A stretch of 34,167 nucleotides of DNA from JBBRQP01 sp038226175 (GTDB lineage Bacteria; Cyanobacteriota; Cyanobacteriia; Gloeobacterales; Anthocerotibacteraceae): the NCBI GenBank assembly GCA_038226175.1, contig JBBRQP010000027.1, positions 1-34,167 on the forward strand, in the 5' to 3' direction. The notes beneath the pieces are model-generated. The model made no database searches. It was given only the letters and a program-made list of their open reading frames with translations, and was not told where the DNA came from. The first letter of the stretch is position 1. Every line of letters begins with the position of its first letter. Position numbers and translations under genes: made by a program. Shown piece after piece: positions 8,449-16,764 of the stretch.

Positions 8449-9249
8449 TCAGGTTCCTTGAGAAACGGATGGTACAAGAGGAAGGAGTCGCACCAGCGGG
8501 TGTTGGGGATCAGTGAGGTCGATGAAGGCAACCCGTTCAGGATCAATACGTCGCGGGAGTAACCGTAATTGCGCCAAAGCGGTGAGCTGTGCTTGTAGTT
8601 GAACAGGATCAGCACGTCCGAGATGAACAGCCCCCAAAGCTGACCGGAGAATCAGATCATGAGGATATTGTAAATAGACTTGCTGAATGGGTACAACTGA
8701 GGCCAACAGTAACGGAGCTAGCCCCTGCCACAAAGACCTTTGGTCTTCACTGTAGCCGATTAGTTGGAGCGCAGGACGAGGAAGTTGGGGGTAACGTTGT
8801 AGACTCAGCCAAACCCCTTCGTTATCCACAACGCCCAGTCCTTGGGCTGTAGTTGCCTGAGCAATGGGGGTACGTTCCTGTAACTGCAAAGTTAAGCCCA
8901 CAGGCCAGAGTTGGCGCTGTACTTGTACGCCACGTACCAAAGGCTCAGCCTGTAGCGCTGTCAATAGATGCTGGGGTTCAACTTGCCACAGATTGAGGGG
9001 TAGCGACAGGTTGAGTAGAGTTTTAATACGCTCGGTCGCTAGGTGATGTTGTCCAGTCACAGTAATTTGCTGACGGTCATTGAGCATCCAGTAGGATTGC
9101 TGACTTAGCCAAACACTGGCAGCTACGGCTGTCGCTAGGAGACCATAACGCCAAACCTGCTTAAATTGTTGCCAAAGTTTTTGATGGCGCAGGTTCTGGC
9201 GGCGGGCAACCAGATAATTTTTGGTAATGAGTGGCGTTGAAGCGGTCAT
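8449..9249 (-). CDS. ftsQ: Cell division protein FtsQ / DivIB (POTRA domain)
   Basis: Bitopic membrane protein of the divisome that links early and late division proteins outside the cytoplasmic membrane. From the chosen ATG (9249) there is a basic cytoplasmic N-terminus, one membrane segment (about 35-51, GLLATAVAASVWL), then a POTRA domain beginning ITVTGQHHLATERIKTLL and containing the VRGVQVQRQLWPVGLTLQLQERTP segment typical of FtsQ. The remaining part forms the beta domain. A TTG at 9300 is possible but would add 17 residues before the basic region. The stop is 5 bp before the ftsZ start, a classic division-gene pair. There is no murC or murB upstream in the window. Confidence 0.92.
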   Translation of the reverse strand: MTASTPLITKNYLVARRQNLRHQKLWQQFKQVWRYGLLATAVAASVWLSQQSYWMLNDRQQITVTGQHHLATERIKTLLNLSLPLNLWQVEPQHLLTALQAEPLVRGVQVQRQLWPVGLTLQLQERTPIAQATTAQGLGVVDNEGVWLSLQRYPQLPRPALQLIGYSEDQRSLWQGLAPLLLASVVPIQQVYLQYPHDLILRSALGAVHLGRADPVQLQAQLTALAQLRLLPRRIDPERVAFIDLTDPQHPLVRLLPLVPSVSQGT

Positions 9250-9340
9250 TAAAATTTCTATTTTATAGGTATTGTTAACATCTTTTTGAAGCCGGGTCAA
9301 GCTATTACGGGTCTAGATGTAATGTTTATTTACTTTGCCA

Positions 9341-9401
9341 CCCCCCCCAAGCCTAGAGCTGATCACCTAAAAGTCAGAAATATAGCCCTAGGTTTGGGGG
9401 G
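9341..9401. repeat. Long imperfect inverted repeat between ftsQ and pilD
   Basis: A C-rich arm at 9341-9358 (eight C, then AAGCCTAGAG) pairs imperfectly with 9385-9401 (CCCTAGGTTTGGGGGG), leaving a loop of about 27 bases. This is the only structure I see in the 385-base stretch between the divergent ftsQ and pilD starts, apart from possible promoter boxes near pilD. It could be a cruciform-forming regulatory site, a small dispersed repeat or a transcript hairpin. The GGGGAGGC end resembles the hairpin next to thiD at 20564-20592. Confidence 0.5.
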
Positions 9402-9547
9402 AGGCTAGCGCAAGTTTCAGGTAGCTTAAGCCGATATCTCATGCTCGAGATAGATACTGCAACATCACAGATGAAGCTGTTTTTTTATTGCTCGAATGAG
9501 ACGTTATTTAAGACTATTTAGTTCACTTAGCCCTAACCGTCAACAGC

Positions 9548-9568
9548 TATAATTAGCCAACTTATAAT
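9548..9568 (+). promoter_or_regulatory. Possible -10 boxes for pilD
   Basis: Two perfect TATAAT hexamers occur 15 bases apart (9548-9553 and 9563-9568), upstream of all candidate pilD starts. No convincing -35 hexamer stands at 16-18 bp from either, so promoter assignment rests on the -10 matches and the position alone. Confidence 0.3.
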
Positions 9569-9634
9569 GGAAATTTATAGGTGATAGATGGGGAGCAGAC
9601 AGTTAGACTGGGCACAGCAAGCGTCAGGTTCGTA

Positions 9635-10597
9635 ATGATCACGGTATATGAGATGGGGATCACGGCTATTTTGGGTGCAGCAGTAGGCAGTTTTCTTAAT
9701 GTTGTGGCCTATCGTCTGCCTTTGCATATTTCTTTACTTCAGCCTGGATCGCGCTGCCCATCGTGTTTTACACCCTTAAGTTGGCAAGAAAACATGCCTA
9801 TTTTAGGCTGGTTTTGGCTGCATGGTCACTGTCGTCATTGCGATGAGCCGATCTCGGGGCGTTATCCGCTAATTGAGAGCCTAACGGCGGGTCTTTTTGT
9901 CTTAATTGTTGCGCGTTGGGGCCTGACCTGGGAAACACCAGCCTATTGGCTGTTGGGTAGTTTGCTGATTACTTTGAGTCTACTTGATTTAGATACGCGC
10001 ACTTTGCCGCATAGTCTAACGTTACCAGGCATTTATTTGGGTTTAGTCTGGCAGATGATCGCAGGATCGGGCTGGAGAGAGGGTTTATTGGGCTATGGGT
10101 TAGCGGTGTTATTTATGGATACCCTCGCTTGGGGGAGTAGTCTTTGGTTGCAAGGCTCGAGGCGACAATGGTGGCGCTGGGAACCTTTGGGGGTAGGTGG
10201 ACTCTTGGGACTAGGCGGACTATGGGATGGTGTGACGGGCAGCTTGATTGTGTATGGAGCCGGCATGATTGGGTGGGACAGTCTCTTGATTTGGCAAGAT
10301 TCACACAATGGCACCAGCCCCGAGCCGCAACTACCTGAGCTGGTCGCGATGGGCGGCGGAGATGTCTTACTTGCAGGGTTGTTGGGGACATGGCTCGGCG
10401 GCAAAGGCGTTCTACTGGCGCTTGCGATTAGTTTTATTTTGGGAGCAGCAGTCGGGCTAATAGCGCGGGCAAGCGGATGGCTCAAAGTAGGAGAAGGTCT
10501 ACCCTTTGGGCCATTTTTAGCCCTAGGGAGTGGGCTTAGTCTTTGGTTAGGAACGGGCTTAGTTGATAGTTATGTACAATTTTTGGGTATGACCTAA
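9635..10597 (+). CDS. pilD: Type IV prepilin peptidase / N-methyltransferase PilD, with an enlarged central region
   Basis: Polytopic aspartyl protease that cleaves the leader of type IV prepilins and methylates the new N-terminus. The N-terminal GAAVGSFLNVVAYRLP motif is typical, followed by a cytoplasmic zinc domain with Cys41/Cys44 (CPSC) and Cys66/Cys69 (CRHC). The catalytic aspartates are in LLDLDTRTLP (Asp118/Asp120 region) and GGGD (Asp243). The spacing between the two aspartate sites is about 125 residues, roughly twice that of Pseudomonas PilD, because of a tryptophan- and glycine-rich insertion. Start choice is uncertain: GTG 9581, ATG 9635 or ATG 9653; the latter two give a family-like N-terminus. 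It is followed by pilM-N-O on the same strand. Confidence 0.93.
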   Translation: MITVYEMGITAILGAAVGSFLNVVAYRLPLHISLLQPGSRCPSCFTPLSWQENMPILGWFWLHGHCRHCDEPISGRYPLIESLTAGLFVLIVARWGLTWETPAYWLLGSLLITLSLLDLDTRTLPHSLTLPGIYLGLVWQMIAGSGWREGLLGYGLAVLFMDTLAWGSSLWLQGSRRQWWRWEPLGVGGLLGLGGLWDGVTGSLIVYGAGMIGWDSLLIWQDSHNGTSPEPQLPELVAMGGGDVLLAGLLGTWLGGKGVLLALAISFILGAAVGLIARASGWLKVGEGLPFGPFLALGSGLSLWLGTGLVDSYVQFLGMT

Positions 10598-10667
10598 TAG
10601 TATCCGTCATGACACGGACGGCAACCCACGAATGAGGTACGCTAGGAGCTTGACGGAGTATGGGCGC

Positions 10668-11768
10668 GTGACCAATTTTTTGCAAGGGTTGACAACCAAA
10701 ACCGCACCAATCGGGATTGACATTACGCCCGAGTACGTCCTTATTGGGCAACTGGCCCAACGAGGTCAACGCAATGTAGCGCTTAATCATCTGCTCTGGA
10801 CGGCCACCCCGCCCGGAGCAGTTCGCGATGGACGCATTGAGAATCCCACTGCCATTGCGCGAATTATTCAAGAACTACTGGGTGCAAAACGTATCAAAGT
10901 ATCTCAAGCAGCTACCGCTATTCCTTCTCGTGAAGCGGTTATTCGAGTGTTACGCCTGCCGGCCGAAATCGAGGGTGAAGAATTACGTGAAGTCATCCTC
11001 AACCAAGAAACCGATTACCTCCCCTTTCCTCGTTCTGAGGCCTATGTGGACTATCAGCCCCTTGAGGTTTACCAGGATTGGGATGGGATACGTCGGCGCG
11101 AGATTTTGATGGTCGCCACCCCACGGGTGATCATGGATAGTTATACTACTACTTTACGTCAGGCTGGATTAACGCCTCTGGTGGTCGATGTGGCAGGATT
11201 TTCTTTGATGCGGCTATTGGGCAATCGCTTGCAGCAGTACGCACCCGAAGAAGCAGTAGCCCTGGTCATTGTGCAAGCTGAAGGCACAGAAATTAGTGTC
11301 CTGGTCAAAGGTATACCGCAGTTCTCACGCAGCATTGCTTTGGGAACTTGGGGGTTTCGAGATGCCTTATGTCGGGCGTTAGATTTACCGCCGAGTCAGG
11401 CGATGAGCTTACTACAGACCTTGACGCCTTCGCCCAATGACACTGTAGACCTCGATGACCAGTCCTTTGCCGGACGCGGTTTGGCCGCGCTACGGGGGGT
11501 TTTGGCAGATCTTGCTGAAGAAGTGCAACGCTCTTTAGATTTTTATCTCTCCCAAGCCAGTGTTGCACCCCTCGCACAGGTGATTTTGGCTGGGAGCGGG
11601 GCAACCTTAAATCAGTTAGATGAATACTTGGGTCAGCGCCTAAGTTTGCCCGTCGAGCGTATTGATCCCTTTCAAGAATTAGCCTTATTTGATGAGGGTA
11701 GTTTGCCAGCTGAGGTGCGTTGGGGCAGTGGCACCGTTTTGGGATTGTGTTTGAGGGGATTAACCTAA
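10668..11768 (+). CDS. pilM: Type IV pilus assembly protein PilM
   Basis: Cytoplasmic actin-like ATP-binding protein that docks on the PilN N-terminus and links the pilus motor to the alignment complex. The 366-residue product shows the phosphate-1 strand PIGIDITPEYVLIGQL, the AIPSREAVIRVLRLP segment and the Glu-rich helix EGEELREVILNQETDYLPF that are standard for PilM. The GTG at 10668 is preferred because GGAG stands 9 bases upstream and the protein then begins as in relatives; an in-frame ATG at 10632 lacks such a site. The stop is one base before the pilN ATG, so the genes are cotranscribed and probably translationally coupled. Confidence 0.95.
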   Translation: MTNFLQGLTTKTAPIGIDITPEYVLIGQLAQRGQRNVALNHLLWTATPPGAVRDGRIENPTAIARIIQELLGAKRIKVSQAATAIPSREAVIRVLRLPAEIEGEELREVILNQETDYLPFPRSEAYVDYQPLEVYQDWDGIRRREILMVATPRVIMDSYTTTLRQAGLTPLVVDVAGFSLMRLLGNRLQQYAPEEAVALVIVQAEGTEISVLVKGIPQFSRSIALGTWGFRDALCRALDLPPSQAMSLLQTLTPSPNDTVDLDDQSFAGRGLAALRGVLADLAEEVQRSLDFYLSQASVAPLAQVILAGSGATLNQLDEYLGQRLSLPVERIDPFQELALFDEGSLPAEVRWGSGTVLGLCLRGLT

Positions 11769-11769
11769 A

Positions 11770-12441
11770 ATGAATTTGCCGCAGATCAATTTTCTCAATG
11801 ATGACGCTGCCTTTAGTCTCAGTCGCGCGGAGGACAACCCTACGATTGGCGGTGTTGATCCACTCTTACTCGGCGCGATCGTTCCTGTGGTGGCTTTGGT
11901 CTTGGTCGCGGGGATCACCTGGTTTTATGGGGCGCAGATCAACAGCAAGACCGAAGAATTAAATCAGATTACCAATCAGGCTGCTGCCCTGCAAAGTCAG
12001 GTTTTGGCTTTACGCAATCAACAAAAACAACTCCAAGAAATTCAGGCCCGGTCTCAGGCCGTTATGAACTTATTTGATCTATCCAAGCCCTGGTCAGCCG
12101 TACTCGAAGACCTACGCAGACGTGTTCCAGCCAATCTGTGGCTAGAATCATTTACGACTAAAGATAACCAGATTCAAATTTCGGGTCAGGCGCTCGACTA
12201 CACGCAAGTGGCCGCATTTCAGTTGACACTAGGTGCTTCACCCTTTACACAAACGGTTATTTTACAAGACAGCTCTCAGCAGGTTGCCCAAAAAGATACG
12301 CTAGCGACAGTGAGCTACAAATTAAGCGTGAGACTGACCAATCAGGGTCTTGGTCAATTTGCTCAGACCCTTGAAGAGACCGGATCAGTCGGTTTACTCG
12401 AAAAATTGCGCCGTTTACAAAAGGAAAGACTGATTCCATGA
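11770..12441 (+). CDS. pilN: Type IV pilus assembly protein PilN
   Basis: Bitopic inner-membrane protein that binds PilM through its short cytoplasmic tail and pairs with PilO in the periplasm. The N-terminal LPQINFLN is the conserved PilM-binding peptide, then a single membrane segment (about 32-54), a coiled coil (about 58-98, many Gln, Leu and Lys) and a ferredoxin-like domain from about 108 (PWSAVLEDLRRRVPANLWLESF). The 223-residue length is slightly above the usual. It overlaps pilO by 4 bases (ATGA). Confidence 0.93.
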   Translation: MNLPQINFLNDDAAFSLSRAEDNPTIGGVDPLLLGAIVPVVALVLVAGITWFYGAQINSKTEELNQITNQAAALQSQVLALRNQQKQLQEIQARSQAVMNLFDLSKPWSAVLEDLRRRVPANLWLESFTTKDNQIQISGQALDYTQVAAFQLTLGASPFTQTVILQDSSQQVAQKDTLATVSYKLSVRLTNQGLGQFAQTLEETGSVGLLEKLRRLQKERLIP

Positions 12442-13112
12442 CCACACAATTTTTTGGGCTAGAACTAGATCGACGCGGAATTGGTCTTGTCTTAGGACTC
12501 GCGGGTCTGAGTATTGTGGCAACCTTAGCGTTATATCTCACTAGTCCCAAAATTAGCGAGGCACAAGCTTTAGATCAACAATTGACAACCGCCCGCCAAA
12601 ATTTGGAACTACAGACTCAAGCCAAAAATAGTCTACTTACGATTTCCGAGAAGCTAAATAAATCTCAAAAAGTTTTTCATAACCTAGTTGGCTTACTTCC
12701 ACAACAAGGGGATCAATCCTTACTACTGCTTGATCTCAACCACACTGTACGCACAGCCAAGGCAACCTTAGTACAGTTTACTCCGGGTGTCGCCGTACTA
12801 TCGACCGAGGTGGCAGGCTTGAGTAATCTCTCCAAAACCACCAGTAAAGTTACGGTTGGCGGCACATTTGCCCAGCAATTACAGGTTTTACGGGGTTTAG
12901 AGCGGCTTGAACATCTGCTCAAAATTGAGAATCTAAATCTTACGCCAGAGACCAACCAAATGGGGAATCTAGTCATGACCTTTGATATCTCAGCTTATGC
13001 CCTCGCCGGTGATGCGATGATCAGCACCTCACCCAAACCTACCATGACAGCTGATCCCAGGGCTGTTCCGACGCGCACTGTACCCACCGAAGAGTCAACT
13101 ACTGAGCAGTAA
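12438..13112 (+). CDS. pilO: Type IV pilus assembly protein PilO
   Basis: Bitopic membrane partner of PilN that forms the periplasmic alignment ring. One membrane segment (about 14-34) follows a short cytoplasmic start; a coiled coil spans about 38-85, then a ferredoxin-like domain containing KVTVGGTFAQQLQVLRGLERLEHLLKIENL. The tail after about residue 195 is a Pro/Thr-rich, probably disordered extension. The ATG overlaps the pilN stop as ATGA. The secretin gene pilQ, which usually follows pilO in cyanobacteria, is absent; the next gene is convergent. Confidence 0.9.
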   Translation: MTTQFFGLELDRRGIGLVLGLAGLSIVATLALYLTSPKISEAQALDQQLTTARQNLELQTQAKNSLLTISEKLNKSQKVFHNLVGLLPQQGDQSLLLLDLNHTVRTAKATLVQFTPGVAVLSTEVAGLSNLSKTTSKVTVGGTFAQQLQVLRGLERLEHLLKIENLNLTPETNQMGNLVMTFDISAYALAGDAMISTSPKPTMTADPRAVPTRTVPTEESTTEQ

Positions 13113-13147
13113 ACGTGAACGCAGAAAGTATCACTTACTTCTGGGAA

Positions 13148-13208
13148 CACTTGGTATAAAAATCAGCCCAGTAGCTCGATTTGAACCGAAGTGCCTAGTT
13201 TTTTTTTA
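13148..13208 (+). terminator. Possible terminator of the pil operon
   Basis: CACTTGG (13148-13154) can pair with CCGAAGTG (13186-13193) with one bulged base across a long loop, and a run of nine T residues follows from 13199. The T run is striking but the stem is short and the loop about 31 bases, so this is a weak call. It would serve pilD-M-N-O; on the other strand it gives a run of A and no terminator for the fusion gene. Confidence 0.3.
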
Positions 13209-16200
13209 CTCCACATACTGTAAATAAGCTCCACCATAAGTCACGCCACCACCCACCGCACAAGCCAACAGATGATTACCATTGCGAACCAGCTTTTGTT
13301 GTTGTAGCTGTTCGAGACATAGCGGAATGCTGGAGCTAGACGTGTTACCAAGTGTTGCGATATTCGAGAAAATGCGTTTTTCGGGAATTTTGAGGCGTTT
13401 GGCCAACGCTTGCAAGATACGCAAATTAGCTTGGTGGGGAATCACCCAAGCGACATCTGACCATGCAAGTTGATGGTTGGTGCGCATCTGCTCACACATT
13501 TGTGACATTTTGAGGACAGCCGTACGAAAAATAGAAGTACCGTCCATTTCTAAATAGCCCGGGTCACGGGTAAGGACAATACTCTTCTCGTGGTCATGCT
13601 CGGCATGAATGATGGTTTCTTGGAGCAAAAATCCGGGTAGGTCACTATGCCGTGTCAAAATACAGGCCGTTGCCGCGTCTCCAAATAAGATAGCTGTGCC
13701 CAGATCATTGGGATCGACCACAGAGCGCATTTTCTCTGCTGTAACTACCATCACATTAATATCCGGCTGAGCTGCTACAGCACCGCGTGCCACGGCTAGA
13801 GCATAGAGAAACCCCGAACAGGTCGCGGAAATATCAAAGGCAGCACAATTGCCCGCTCCAATCCGCGCCTGAATCTGACAGGCTGTTGAAGGAATAACTT
13901 GCATTGGGGTTGTAGTTGCCACAATCAACCAGTGCAAATCTGTCGCCTGCAAGCCTGACCGCTCCAGAGCTTTTTGGGCGGCGGCCACACCCATATCCAC
14001 TACGGTCATCCCTTCAGGAGCAATCGGACGCTGGTGAATACCCGTGCGTTGCACAATCCACTGAACATCCGTGATTTTATCGGGCAAACGTTGCACGAGA
14101 TCTTCATTAGTAATGACAGTTGTCGGCACATAAGAGGCCATGCCGACCAGACGTGGTGTAGTAAGCATTGAAGCATGTACATTCGGCATAGGCGAGTTTG
14201 CCGCAAGGGCAGCGGTAACAACAGGCCGAGTCACTTCTATTGGCACGACAGCCACAACATCAGGAATCAGATACAAGAGCGGCTCACCAACAGCAATCTG
14301 GGCACCTGCCTCGTGAAGTAGAGCTTGAACTAAACCAGCTTGGGGCGATTCCAGCTCAAAAATCGCCTTATCTCCTTCTAGATCCGCCAAAACCTGACCA
14401 GCGGTAACCCGGTCTCCAACAGCGACTTGCCAACCAATCAGGATCGCGGCCTCATCGGAGGGCGCAACACGAGGTACAGGAATAGCAATGGCATCATCAG
14501 CACGGCTCACCGGGAGCAGCTCTTGTGGACTAGGTGCAGGCGTAACAGCAGGCACTGCCGTAACCACAGGTTCGGCATAGGTAGTCTGCAAGCTATGAAC
14601 TGCTGTAATAATAGTTTCGACAGAGGGCAACAGACGAAGTTGGTTGGCAAAATTGAACGGCACTTGCACATCGGGGCGGACTACCCGCTTAGCGCGGAAA
14701 CTCGTAGGAAGGTTTTCTTGTACCCGAGCGAGGATTTCAGCACCAAGACCACAGGTTTGATTATCTTCGTGAACCACCACCAGGCGACGCGTCTTGAGGA
14801 CAGAAGTTTCAATCAGCGATGTATCTAAGGGACTAAGTACGGGCAGGCTAATCACTTCGGCGTGAATATGTTCAGAGGCTAAGTGATTTGCGGCTTCTTG
14901 ACAGAGGCTCACCGTATTACCCCAGCCCACCAAAGTTACATCTTTACCTAAACGTTTAAGGTGTGCCACAGCTAACCATGGGTGGGCTGGTTGTAGCTGA
15001 ACCGCACTAACCCGTTGGTTGAGTAGTGCTTTGGGATAAAGATACAAAGTTGGACGCTGGGAGATAAAAGCTTTTAATAACAAAAAACCAGCTTCCCAGG
15101 CATTGGAGGGCATCACAATATCAAGACCAGGAATATGGGCAAATAAGCCTTCATTGGTCTGACTGTGCCAAGGTCCCAAACCCGCCCGGTAAGCACCACA
15201 GGGTGCCATGATCACCATCGGACATGACCACTCACCCTTGCTGCGCCAGTAGAGCGTCGCGACCTCGTTAAAAAGTTGATTGAGCCCTGGTCCGACAAAA
15301 TCAATAAACTGTAAAAATGCAATCGGTCGCTCACCAGCAATAGCCCGCCCGACACTCGTACCCAAGATCGTGGCTTCGGCAAGAGGTGAATTACGTACCC
15401 GATTTGCCCCAAAACGGGTCGATAGCCCCCGCGTTACGCCAAAGACATCGCCTTTGGGATCGGCGATATCTTGACCATGTAAGACTGTACCTGCATCGTG
15501 GCTTAACAAGAAGCTCAGCGTATCGCCGAGTACTTGTCTAAGGGTAATATCACCGTTAGTTTTAGCCAGTACAGCGGCAAGCTCGGTCAAAAGTAGCTCA
15601 GGAATCGGCATCTCAGCCGGAAAAAGTCCGAGATCAGCCGTAATTTGTGGGTGCAAACTCGGCTCAACACGCACAATCGCCTGGTCAATTTCATGTTGCG
15701 CTTCAGCTTGCAGTTGCTCAATCTGTTCAAGAGTCACCCAGCCTTGAGCCAGACAAAAATTTTGCCAATAAATCAGCGGGTCACGGTCTTTGATTTGTGC
15801 CAATTCCTCAGCACTGCGATAAACCTGTTGCGCATCAGAACTCGAATGACTCACCAAACGTTCAATTTGCAATACCAAAATCTGCGGCTGCCCGAGACGC
15901 GCTTGATTAATACAGGTTGTCGCAGCAGCGTGGACGGCATCTGCTTGCCAACCCGCAACCCGCGTAATCGGTATCCCCAAAAACTCTGAGGACTCCCCGC
16001 CCAGACTCCAAAAGGTCTTGCCCCGAGTCGCCGTCGAAATCCCGTACCCATTATCCTCAATGCAAAAGACCACACCCACTGGCTCACTGGCGGCCTGAGC
16101 GATTGCTTCGTAAACTTCTCCTTCTTGGGTCGTGGCATCACCCAACAGACACAGCACCACATCTGAAGTCTGACGGGCTTTGAGGGTTTGGGCTGTGCCA

Positions 16201-16586
16201 ACGGCATGGAGGGCAGAGGAACCAACCGGACTAGATAGAGAAACAATATTTTGGGCTCGCGCACTAAAATGCGCCGTCATCTGCCGTCCACCCGAACTCG
16301 AAGCTGCCGTTGCAAAAAAGGTCGCAAATAGTTCCTCTTGGCTAACCCCGCGTGCAATCAATAAAGCCCGGTCACGATAATGAGGATAAATCCAATCGCT
16401 AGGACGCAGGCTCTGCGCAAAAACGGCTATCGCTTCATGTCCTCCACAGGACATCTGAAAAGACTCACCCCGTCCCTGACGCACCAAGCTTTCTTCCGCT
16501 TGATCAGCCAACCGTGATTGGATTATCCATCCCAACCAACGGCGGGCTTGTTCGGGTGTTATTGCAATCATCTCAGGAACAACCAC
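13206..16586 (-). CDS. Four-domain fusion: 2-oxoacid dehydrogenase E1-alpha + E1-beta + lipoyl domain + KAS III (FabH-like)
   Basis: One uninterrupted frame of 1126 residues. Residues 1-335 are E1-alpha: GGRQM (99-103) of the branched-chain type, then the thiamine-diphosphate motif from G149-D150 to EDNGYGIS (177-184). Residues 345-668 are E1-beta, with the cofactor-activating Glu404 in PLAEATI and GPWHSQTNEG (471-480). An Ala/Pro/Val-rich linker (669-700) precedes a lipoyl domain (701-776) with lipoylation site Lys740 in EGDKA. A second linker leads to a full KAS III (806-1126) whose triad is intact: Cys923 in ATCSGF, His1051 in HQAN, Asn1081 in GNTSS. Known family chemistry: E1 decarboxylates a 2-oxoacid and acylates lipoate; KAS III condenses an acyl starter with malonyl-ACP. 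Inferred: direct coupling of branched starter formation to chain initiation. No E2 catalytic or subunit-binding domain is present. Start is GTG 16586 or ATG 16571; neither has a good Shine-Dalgarno. Confidence 0.95.
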   Translation of the reverse strand: MVVPEMIAITPEQARRWLGWIIQSRLADQAEESLVRQGRGESFQMSCGGHEAIAVFAQSLRPSDWIYPHYRDRALLIARGVSQEELFATFFATAASSSGGRQMTAHFSARAQNIVSLSSPVGSSALHAVGTAQTLKARQTSDVVLCLLGDATTQEGEVYEAIAQAASEPVGVVFCIEDNGYGISTATRGKTFWSLGGESSEFLGIPITRVAGWQADAVHAAATTCINQARLGQPQILVLQIERLVSHSSSDAQQVYRSAEELAQIKDRDPLIYWQNFCLAQGWVTLEQIEQLQAEAQHEIDQAIVRVEPSLHPQITADLGLFPAEMPIPELLLTELAAVLAKTNGDITLRQVLGDTLSFLLSHDAGTVLHGQDIADPKGDVFGVTRGLSTRFGANRVRNSPLAEATILGTSVGRAIAGERPIAFLQFIDFVGPGLNQLFNEVATLYWRSKGEWSCPMVIMAPCGAYRAGLGPWHSQTNEGLFAHIPGLDIVMPSNAWEAGFLLLKAFISQRPTLYLYPKALLNQRVSAVQLQPAHPWLAVAHLKRLGKDVTLVGWGNTVSLCQEAANHLASEHIHAEVISLPVLSPLDTSLIETSVLKTRRLVVVHEDNQTCGLGAEILARVQENLPTSFRAKRVVRPDVQVPFNFANQLRLLPSVETIITAVHSLQTTYAEPVVTAVPAVTPAPSPQELLPVSRADDAIAIPVPRVAPSDEAAILIGWQVAVGDRVTAGQVLADLEGDKAIFELESPQAGLVQALLHEAGAQIAVGEPLLYLIPDVVAVVPIEVTRPVVTAALAANSPMPNVHASMLTTPRLVGMASYVPTTVITNEDLVQRLPDKITDVQWIVQRTGIHQRPIAPEGMTVVDMGVAAAQKALERSGLQATDLHWLIVATTTPMQVIPSTACQIQARIGAGNCAAFDISATCSGFLYALAVARGAVAAQPDINVMVVTAEKMRSVVDPNDLGTAILFGDAATACILTRHSDLPGFLLQETIIHAEHDHEKSIVLTRDPGYLEMDGTSIFRTAVLKMSQMCEQMRTNHQLAWSDVAWVIPHQANLRILQALAKRLKIPEKRIFSNIATLGNTSSSSIPLCLEQLQQQKLVRNGNHLLACAVGGGVTYGGAYLQYVE

Positions 16587-16764
16587 TTCTTTACTAAGGG
16601 TAAACGCTAACCACCGAGATACGGGGGTTATTTATACCTTTCTGAGCTTACAGGAAGAGCGTGCCCACTGTCGCATAAATCACCTTAGGGCTAGGGCGTA
16701 ACACTCGGATCAAGCACCCTCAACCCCAGATATGATAGAGGTAAGTCACTTGCGTAACAAATTG

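Noticed and set aside
13141..13200. tRNA-like 3' fragment on the minus strand (GGTTCAAATC followed by an acceptor-like stretch)
   Set aside because: The T-stem does not pair properly and the rest of a tRNA would have to lie inside the fusion gene; probably chance.
14427..16380. Plus-strand frames opposite the E1/KAS III fusion gene
   Set aside because: No start signals or domain resemblance; they follow from the codon pattern of the real gene on the other strand.
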